A stretch of DNA of 33,354 nucleotides from a virus: positions 1 through 33,354 of the IMG/VR virus record IMGVR_UViG_3300033156_000731; one strand, written 5' to 3'. The notes below the pieces were generated by a model that worked only from the letters and a program-made list of their open reading frames with translations, was not told where the DNA came from and did no database searches. Of the stretch, positions 27,306 through 33,354 are shown one piece after another (position 1 is the stretch's first letter; every line of letters begins with the position of its first letter). The translations under genes and the position numbers were made by a program.

Positions 27306-28463
27306 ATGGCCGAATCGTGGCTTGCAGCGCTTGCAGGCGCAGCACGAGGATACGAAAAGGCCGTGCGGTTCAAAGAGGAGCAGCGACGCGCTAAGACATC
27401 CGAGGAGCTTGCGAAGCGGCGGGTGGCGCTCAGCGAGAAGTCCCAGGCAGAGCAGGCCAAACTCATAGCCGCACAGATAGCACACATGTCGGCACAGGAG
27501 GCGCTGGATTGGGCCACGCTGAACCAGAGGTCCATAGAATCGGCCCGTGACTACGCGCTGAACCGCTTCAATGCGGAGCTTAACTGGTACGGCATAGAAA
27601 TAGACAAGAAACTAAGGGAGGACATGCTGAGGAACCAGTTCAACATAGCCGTATTGAGCCAGCAGGGCGCATACCAGCGTGCGTTGCTCGGCGAGTGGGG
27701 CGCAAACTGGAGGACGATGTACGGGCCTTACTACCAGGCGGGAGCGCGAATCTATGAGCAGCAGCAGGCAATCCCCATCGAAGCCTGGGCTACAAAAATG
27801 TTCGGCGCCGCGCAGACCAAGGCCGACATTGAAAGGATTGACATGCTACTCGACTACCTCAGACAAGAGAGCCCAGAGACCTTTGAGGCAATTAAGCGGG
27901 GGTACCTCGCTCTGCCTGGCATCACCCTCTCGCCGCTACAGACGCCTGCGACAGCCGGAGCGACGGCACAGGCGCAGGCGGCTGGTCAGCTCACCGGCAC
28001 ACTGGAGACGTCGAAGAAGTTCGGCATCCCCGTCGGGGCCGCACCGGCGCGGGGCGTCCGAGCCGGAGGCGGACGTAGCAGAAGCCGTAGCGCAGGCCGA
28101 ACGACCCCCGCGCCGAGTACAGGAGGCAAAGCGCTCAGTTCCTGGGCGGCTAACGTGCTGGTCAACAAGTTCGGATACGACACGGTTAGACAAGCGATGG
28201 CCGCGACGATGAGCAAGGGCAGACCTGTCACCGAGGAGAACGTTATGAAGGAAATAACCTACATGCAGTTGCAGCAGAAGCGGGGCGCACAGGCCGCACA
28301 GAGTGGACAACCACAGGCGACAATCAGGCGCCCGCCTAAGCGCCTGCCATCCGGCATCCTTGCAGACGCTCTTTGGGGCATACGCGCACTGCTCAGCCGG
28401 CCAGCCGCCAGCCCATCGGACATCGGAACCGTAATCAGCGCATACGGTACAAGGCAGCGGTGA
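27306..28463 (+). CDS. Internal virion or ejection protein candidate 2
   Basis: 385-residue helical, Ala/Gln-rich protein. I chose ATG 27306 over GTG 27297 because GAGGTGAG lies about six bases upstream. Residues 1-100 are helical (AESWLAALAGAARGYEKAVRFKEEQRRAKTSEEL), the centre is helical and the last third is a low-complexity basic linker (GGGRSRSRSAGRTTPAPSTGG) before a possible C-terminal domain. Position between two similar proteins supports an ejection role. Function inferred. Confidence 0.55.
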   Translation: MAESWLAALAGAARGYEKAVRFKEEQRRAKTSEELAKRRVALSEKSQAEQAKLIAAQIAHMSAQEALDWATLNQRSIESARDYALNRFNAELNWYGIEIDKKLREDMLRNQFNIAVLSQQGAYQRALLGEWGANWRTMYGPYYQAGARIYEQQQAIPIEAWATKMFGAAQTKADIERIDMLLDYLRQESPETFEAIKRGYLALPGITLSPLQTPATAGATAQAQAAGQLTGTLETSKKFGIPVGAAPARGVRAGGGRSRSRSAGRTTPAPSTGGKALSSWAANVLVNKFGYDTVRQAMAATMSKGRPVTEENVMKEITYMQLQQKRGAQAAQSGQPQATIRRPPKRLPSGILADALWGIRALLSRPAASPSDIGTVISAYGTRQR

Positions 28464-28469
28464 GAACGA

Positions 28470-31400
28470 ATGCCAGAATACGGCCGTAACTACCTGCTGC
28501 CACCCATCGGGCAGCAGTCCAAACTCATAAAGGAGGCGCGAGAGCGCCGCAAGCGTGAGGAGGAGGCAAGGCGAAGGGCGGCGCAGGGCCAGCCGATGAC
28601 CGTCCCGACGCGGGAGCCGGAACTCCTCGAACGCCCGCCGTTCGAGCTGAGCAGCTCTGTTGCCCAGATGGCCGGTGCTGGCAAGGGTGCTCCGCTGTGG
28701 CGAAAGGCCCTCTACCGGCTGTCTGTCGGGGCTGTCCCTGAAATCATCGAAGGCCTGACACATGTTTTCAGCCTCGGCCCAGCAATAGCAGCCTCAGCCC
28801 GCAAAGTCGTGCCGCCAGAGATTCGTGCACAGCTCGGACCACTTGGCGGCATTGGTACCGTCGAAGCAGGGCAAACGCTTTACCAGCTTGCCATAGACCC
28901 GCAGGCGCGGGAGACGTTCAAGCACGGTGCCCGCGAAGCGCTAAAGGACGTTTTCGTGCGGGGCCGACAGCCCTTCACAAACGTTGACTACTGGCTCGAA
29001 AGAGGCGCACACCCGCTTTACGCATACACGCGCGGTATCGTTGAGGATGCCCTGACCGACCCCCTAACCTACATCGGCCTTGGCGAACCTGAGAGCTTCG
29101 TCAGCGCAGTCAAGGCGGTCAAGGCTGGCGCGAGAGAGATGACCCCCGCACTGATTGAGGAGATGGCCGAACGCGCTCCGGACGTACTTCCGAGGATAGT
29201 GCCCCGCATAGTGGAGGGCATGGAATCCGTTGCCGAACGCGCGTTCGAGCTGGTGAGGGCGCACGGCGCTGTGCCTGAGCGGGCGGTTGACCTTGCAGCG
29301 AAGCAGGCGCTGGCGAAGGCCTCGCCGGAAGTGCAGGATGCGTTCGCCGAACTTGTCAAAACGATGGGGCCGGACTTCACTGACAGGATTCTTAGGGCGG
29401 TAGCAGACCCAGCGACACAACGGGCGGTGCAGTCGTCTGAGCGCTACTGGCGGTTTGCGGGCATTCCGATTGCAAAGGCGGGCACTGCCCGCAGGCTTGC
29501 GACCTCGAGCCTGGCTGAACCGCTGACCGGACCCGCCTACCGAGCGCTCTCAACGGGCACTCGCCGGTCGGAAATGGCGTCGGAAACAGTCAGAATGGCC
29601 CGAAGCGGCCCAATGCAGCTCTACATGGACCTGATAGACCACATGCGCAGGGCCGGATTCTTCAACATAGCCAAACCCGAAAGCGAGGCCATAGTACGAG
29701 CGGCGACGTACATGCGAATGGCGCCCGAATCGTTCGTTGATGAGCTGGTGACGACAATCAGCGAAGCCCCTGAGATACTGCCCCGCAGATACCCTGGCGT
29801 CTCGGTCAGCACTATAAGCAAAGTCAAGGATGACGTAAGAAGGCTGCTCCAGACTATTACGGGCGACGAGAACCTTCCGGAACTGGTGGCGAAGCTCGGC
29901 GATGACGAACTGGCGCGGAAGTTGCAGCCGCTCATAGCCGAGGCGACCGAGGCCAAAGACCCGCAGAAGGCTGCACAGGTGCTAACGATTGCGGCCTTCG
30001 ACCACTTGCGTAACACGGTGGCCGAGAACCACCTGCGCCTCGGCATCATCCGTTCGACCAGGCCGCGAGCCATCGGGAAGATACTGCGGAACCCGAAGGT
30101 TCTGGAGGAACTTCCGCCCAGGGCGGCAGAGGTCGTCCGGCGCTTCGCTCGGCGTCCTGAGGCCCTGCGGAGGGCGCTCTCGGTCGGTGAGGACTTCGGG
30201 CTTGCGGGTACACCGGACTACGAAGCCCTGCTTGACGTGCTCACACGCGGCAGCCGGACACTGCACTACGGCGAGCTTGGCCTGCCGGTCGGGAGGGTGC
30301 CAACGCTCGAACACCTGAAGTTCCTGCTCAACAAAGGCCTCGAAATGTTCGACGTGTGGGGCGAAGAAGGGCTGGCCGACGACCTGCTCAAAGTTATACG
30401 CGAGGACTACATTCCAGGCTTGCACGGCGGCAGTCCAGGGGACAAGCCGCTTATCAAGTGGGTACGGAAGGCGCTCTACGAGGAGTTCGGTACCGTCGCC
30501 GAGCAGGACGTTAGGAAGGTCGCCAGCCTGATAACGGCTGCTCCGAGGAAGCTCGCGCGCGAGGCCGAGCGCGACCTGGATATGGACGTCATAAGATTCC
30601 TGCTCCGACAGTCAGAGGGAGATGACGGCCACGTAGCCAACTACTTGCATTACATCGCGAAGAGGGCGGCGGCTGAGGGACTGCCGGCATTCCGAGGCCC
30701 GATGGAGCGGGACTTCCAGTCGGTGCTGTTTGAGTTCAGCCACAAGGTACCCGCCTTCGCAAAGCAGAAATACTACCAAAACCCGTTGCGTGCTGTCTGG
30801 TCGGGCCTCAACACCAACCTCGACTGGGGAGCACTCGTCGCGCAGCGCGGCAAACAGCAGTTCCTGGCGAAGGCGAGGAAGCAGCTCGCGGCTGCAGCCA
30901 TGTCGTGGGGCGTGCCCGAGGAAATGATACGACCGGAGTTTGACGGTTGGATAACGCTGCTGGACGCCGCGCGGACGATGAACGTTGATCCCAAGTCGGT
31001 CTCTCGGCTATGGCCTGAACTGCGCGGCTTGAAGTTCCATCCCGATGAGGCGCTTGCACTTATCCGCGCGACGAACTTTCACCCGATAAATGAGGTGTCC
31101 CACGTCTTCTGGCGCTGGTTCTACGACCCGTACATACGTTCATGGAAGGCAGGCGCAACCGTAGCGAACTGGGGCTGGGCAATGGTCAACATGCAGGGCA
31201 ACATGGTCAACTGCTTCCTGGCGGGCTTGACCGACCCAAGACGGTTCCTGATAGGAGCAGCCGCAGCCGCCGAGGAAGGTAGCAAGTGGGAACGCATGTT
31301 CGGACGCCTTGCGACCAAGGTTGCACCTGACCTGATAACGGAAGAAGCGGGGCAGTTCCTGCTCAAGTTGCCGGACAGAAGGATGCCGCTCGCGTCCCTG

Positions 31401-32492
31401 AGAGAGATTGCAAAGCGCAATGCCTGGTACAGCGGCTGGGCAAGCACTGCACTCAATGAAGTGCCGGATACCGCCTTTGGGCAGATAAACAAGGTTCTGA
31501 ACACGACAATGAATCCCTTCTCGCCGGAATGGTTGGGCTGGCTCCCGACCAGAACGTTCGCAAGGTGGAACGAGGACGTGTCAAAGCTGGCGCTCGGCAT
31601 TGACCGCCTGCTCAAAGGCGACCACCCGATTGAGGCGGGTAGGCTTATACGGCGGGCGCTGATTGACTACGCTGACCTGACAACCGCCGAAAAGCAGATA
31701 TTCCGGCGAGTCTTTCCGTTCTGGTCGTGGATGCGCAACAACTTCGCTTTCCAAGTGTCAACGCTGATAGAGCACCCTGGTAGGTGGCGGATACCGCCGC
31801 AGATGATAGCCGACCTGCGGGCCTTCGTGAAGCCCCAAAAGAGGGTGCCGACTGAACTGATGCCGGAATACTATCACGAGGAATACACGGCGCAACTTCC
31901 CTTCGAGGTCAACGGCAATCCCGTGTTCATGGTGTTCAGACTGCCAGCGGCGGACGTGGGCAAATTGCTGTCCGCGCAGGAGTTACTCGCCTCGATGGGG
32001 CCGTGGAAACTGCCGCTTGAACTGTGGGCCAACAAAAGCGCCTTCTACGGCGGCCCCATTGACTGGCGCAAGCGCTATGCCCCCGAAGGAGCGCAGGAAG
32101 CCTACGTCGGCTACGAGGACGCGCCGTTCTGGGCGACGGTCGTGCCGAAAGGCTGGTGGACTACCGGTTGGCTCGCGATAGGTAAGAACGAAAAGGGCGA
32201 GGACGTGCTAAAGATTAGCAGCCGGTTCCGCTATGCGATGGAATCGCTGTTCCCCGTGCTTGGGCGCGTCGGCAGGCTTGCTCAACCGCGCAGGCCAGGC
32301 GGCACGCACTACTATATCCGCGTGTTCGGCAAGAACGTACAGGAGGGCTGGATTGACATGCTCACCGGTACTAACCAGACGGTTCTGGACCTCACGAGGG
32401 CCAAACAGCGGCTCCAGAGAAAGCGAGAAGGAATCAAACGAGGGCGACAGCAGCAGCTCCGCGACCTCGGCTTGGAGGGGAGGATCAAGTGA
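28470..32492 (+). CDS. Very large internal virion/ejection-type protein
   Basis: 1340-residue protein, the largest in the window, in the place of T7 gp16 after two helical proteins. It has a basic N-terminus and is largely alpha-helical. Near residues 1082-1091 FPFWSWMRNN follows LTTAEKQIFRRV, a motif seen in many large phage virion proteins of this kind. The region at about 850-910 (YDPYIRSWKAGATVANWGWAMVNMQGNMVNC) is hydrophobic and might traverse membrane. I see no SLT-type motif (the separate gene at 3405 has one). It may be ejected with the genome to form a channel. A Trp-rich C-terminal half supports membrane contact. Confidence 0.6.
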   Translation: MPEYGRNYLLPPIGQQSKLIKEARERRKREEEARRRAAQGQPMTVPTREPELLERPPFELSSSVAQMAGAGKGAPLWRKALYRLSVGAVPEIIEGLTHVFSLGPAIAASARKVVPPEIRAQLGPLGGIGTVEAGQTLYQLAIDPQARETFKHGAREALKDVFVRGRQPFTNVDYWLERGAHPLYAYTRGIVEDALTDPLTYIGLGEPESFVSAVKAVKAGAREMTPALIEEMAERAPDVLPRIVPRIVEGMESVAERAFELVRAHGAVPERAVDLAAKQALAKASPEVQDAFAELVKTMGPDFTDRILRAVADPATQRAVQSSERYWRFAGIPIAKAGTARRLATSSLAEPLTGPAYRALSTGTRRSEMASETVRMARSGPMQLYMDLIDHMRRAGFFNIAKPESEAIVRAATYMRMAPESFVDELVTTISEAPEILPRRYPGVSVSTISKVKDDVRRLLQTITGDENLPELVAKLGDDELARKLQPLIAEATEAKDPQKAAQVLTIAAFDHLRNTVAENHLRLGIIRSTRPRAIGKILRNPKVLEELPPRAAEVVRRFARRPEALRRALSVGEDFGLAGTPDYEALLDVLTRGSRTLHYGELGLPVGRVPTLEHLKFLLNKGLEMFDVWGEEGLADDLLKVIREDYIPGLHGGSPGDKPLIKWVRKALYEEFGTVAEQDVRKVASLITAAPRKLAREAERDLDMDVIRFLLRQSEGDDGHVANYLHYIAKRAAAEGLPAFRGPMERDFQSVLFEFSHKVPAFAKQKYYQNPLRAVWSGLNTNLDWGALVAQRGKQQFLAKARKQLAAAAMSWGVPEEMIRPEFDGWITLLDAARTMNVDPKSVSRLWPELRGLKFHPDEALALIRATNFHPINEVSHVFWRWFYDPYIRSWKAGATVANWGWAMVNMQGNMVNCFLAGLTDPRRFLIGAAAAAEEGSKWERMFGRLATKVAPDLITEEAGQFLLKLPDRRMPLASLREIAKRNAWYSGWASTALNEVPDTAFGQINKVLNTTMNPFSPEWLGWLPTRTFARWNEDVSKLALGIDRLLKGDHPIEAGRLIRRALIDYADLTTAEKQIFRRVFPFWSWMRNNFAFQVSTLIEHPGRWRIPPQMIADLRAFVKPQKRVPTELMPEYYHEEYTAQLPFEVNGNPVFMVFRLPAADVGKLLSAQELLASMGPWKLPLELWANKSAFYGGPIDWRKRYAPEGAQEAYVGYEDAPFWATVVPKGWWTTGWLAIGKNEKGEDVLKISSRFRYAMESLFPVLGRVGRLAQPRRPGGTHYYIRVFGKNVQEGWIDMLTGTNQTVLDLTRAKQRLQRKREGIKRGRQQQLRDLGLEGRIK

Positions 32493-32719
32493 ACGAACAG
32501 GTCCTCGTTGCACTGCTTGCGTTGATAACCGCCTTCTCAGTGGCACTCTGGAAACTGTGGGCTGCTGCTGTCCGCGCTGACGAGCTGATAGTGCAACGCC
32601 ATAATGAGGACATGGACAGGGTGCGCGACCACCTGGACGCAATCCAGCGGGACATTCGGGAAATCCTGCAGCGCGTTACCCGCATTGAGACCAAAGTGGA
32701 CAACCACAACGCAACCTAA
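32489..32719 (+). CDS. Holin-like/XhlA-type small protein
   Basis: 76-residue protein begun by GTG 32489 (overlaps the previous stop) after GGAGGGGAGG. One hydrophobic segment at residues 5-25 (VLVALLALITAFSVALWKLWAA) is followed by a heptad-rich, charged helix (IVQRHNEDMDRVRDHLDAIQRDIREILQRVTRIETKVDNH). The order differs from XhlA (coil first, membrane segment last) but the combination is similar. Likely a membrane part of the lysis module. Confidence 0.6.
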   Translation: MNEQVLVALLALITAFSVALWKLWAAAVRADELIVQRHNEDMDRVRDHLDAIQRDIREILQRVTRIETKVDNHNAT

Positions 32720-32735
32720 GAGGAGGTGAGACCCG

Positions 32736-32933
32736 ATGAAGGTACTGAATCGCGGCGTGAAGATGACGATACTTTCGGCTATCGGTGCGGCGGTAGCATA
32801 CCTGATTGCTCACGTTACCGAGCTGCAGCTTGACCCGATGCAGACGACACTGCTGACCGCAGTGCTGACGGGAATCGCGGCGGCGATTGAAAATGCAATC
32901 AAGCACAGGGGGCAGACTCCACCGGTGCGATGA
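32736..32933 (+). CDS. Small holin-like membrane protein
   Basis: 65-residue protein with two hydrophobic segments (MTILSAIGAAVAYLIAHV at about 9-26, and LDPMQTTLLTAVLTGIAAAIENAI at about 32-55) and a basic tail. The size and topology fit a class II holin that would make holes in the inner membrane for the hydrolase downstream. ATG 32736 follows GAGGAGGTG. It overlaps the next frame by a few bases. Confidence 0.65.
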   Translation: MKVLNRGVKMTILSAIGAAVAYLIAHVTELQLDPMQTTLLTAVLTGIAAAIENAIKHRGQTPPVR

Positions 32934-32950
32934 AAAGGGAGGTGAAACTA

Positions 32951-33181
32951 ATGAGTTGGCTGACTGAATGGATTCGGGCAGGTAAAATCCGCCTGCCGAA
33001 GAAGTATAATTCTATCAAAGACATTCGGCGGGCACTGCGCAAGGACTTGACCGAGGAGAAACTGCGGTACATCTCACGGGGCATCGCGCGGAACATTGAC
33101 ATTCCAGGCATTGACGAGGCTGGCAAGGTTCGATTGATTCACACTATCCTTGCCTACGGGCTGAAAGCATTATTGGAGTGA
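32951..33181 (+). CDS. Small hypothetical protein in lysis block
   Basis: 76-residue basic helical protein (SWLTEWIRAGKIRLPKKYNSIKDIRRALRKDLTEEKLRYISRGIARNIDIPGIDEAGKVRLIHTILAYGLKALLE). I chose ATG 32951 because GGGAGGTG stands seven bases upstream; ATG 32930 in the same frame overlaps the previous stop but lacks a site. It lies between holin and probable hydrolase, so it might be a lysis accessory. No family recognised. Confidence 0.55.
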   Translation: MSWLTEWIRAGKIRLPKKYNSIKDIRRALRKDLTEEKLRYISRGIARNIDIPGIDEAGKVRLIHTILAYGLKALLE

Positions 33182-33186
33182 GGGGC

Positions 33187-33354
33187 ATGAAAACTGACGG
33201 CCGCGGTAAGGGCGTCTGGATTTGGCAGATACCGAAGTGCGAGCGCGGCGATGTCCATGCTATTGTCGCCAAGGCGCGAGCACACGGACTTACTCGTGTG
33301 CTGGTCAAGGTCGCCGATGGAATAAAGTATCACGGGGCTAACCGCAATAAGTTC
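33187..33354 (+). CDS. Partial cell-wall hydrolase-like protein
   Basis: 56 codons of a gene cut by the right edge. The start KGVWIWQIPKCERGDVHAIVAKARAHGLTRVLVKVADG resembles the first strands of TIM-barrel, glycoside-hydrolase-like proteins that often follow holin genes, with a strand WIWQI followed by a helix and VLVKVADG. The catalytic residues would be beyond the edge. Position after holin-like genes supports an endolysin; without the rest, this is tentative. Confidence 0.5.
   Translation, partial: MKTDGRGKGVWIWQIPKCERGDVHAIVAKARAHGLTRVLVKVADGIKYHGANRNKF

Overview
The window is a segment of a double-stranded DNA tailed-phage genome. It carries a large terminase, portal, scaffold, HK97-type capsid protein, head-tail adaptor, tail nozzle, fibre, three long virion or ejection-type proteins and a holin-like block, in the usual late-gene order. 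No tail tape measure, sheath or tube gene is seen. With an adaptor and nozzle like T7 gp11/gp12 followed by three long internal-protein candidates, the virion is best read as a short-tailed (podovirus-like) phage. Shine-Dalgarno sites are strong and genes overlap by 1-40 bases, so the host is a bacterium; the sequence does not identify it further. The last gene runs off the right edge, so the segment is incomplete. No integrase, tRNA, CRISPR array or insertion sequence was found.

Layout. (1) 10-3233, plus strand: small, tightly coupled genes of unknown function. They include two small membrane proteins, three Cys-rich zinc-ribbon-like proteins and a tandem duplicate pair. One 114-base gap holds a candidate folded RNA. 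(2) 3405-5951, plus strand: a lytic transglycosylase, DnaB-type helicase, Holliday-junction-resolvase-like nuclease and SSB-like protein, closed by a hairpin terminator shared with the facing operon. (3) 9320-5989, minus strand: a small protein, a metalloprotease-like HEFTH protein, a sliding clamp (DnaN-like), a second paralogous HEFAH protein and a small XRE-type regulator, read from a good sigma70-like promoter near 9350-9378. (4) 9379-10565: about 1.2 kb without a convincing gene, holding long palindromes, iteron-like repeats and two G-quadruplex-type tracts. It lies between the divergent arms and is the best candidate for an origin, packaging or control region. (5) 10566-32492, plus strand: packaging, head and tail genes, with an extra promoter just before the portal and a glycosyltransferase-like gene between head and adaptor genes. 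(6) 32489-33354: holin-like membrane proteins and the start of a probable cell-wall hydrolase.

How it works together. The phage brings its own helicase, SSB, resolvase-like nuclease and sliding clamp, but no DNA polymerase lies in this window. It may therefore recruit a host polymerase to its own clamp, or encode the polymerase outside the window. The two clamp-flanking metalloprotease-like proteins are co-transcribed with the clamp, and the clamp start lies inside the first of them. The late arm builds a portal/HK97 head, an adaptor and nozzle, a fibre with a repeat-rich N-terminus, and a LamG-like accessory protein whose base composition differs from its neighbours.

The parts most likely to be new are the folded RNA candidate at 1521-1608, the paired metalloproteases around an extended clamp, the palindrome/G-tract intergenic hub, the repeated leader cassette on the minus-strand genes, a hidden 57-residue Gly/Arg-rich gene at 23186-23359, and the repeat-bearing fibre N-terminus. 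All assignments rest on reading the sequence and on remembered family features; no database search was run.
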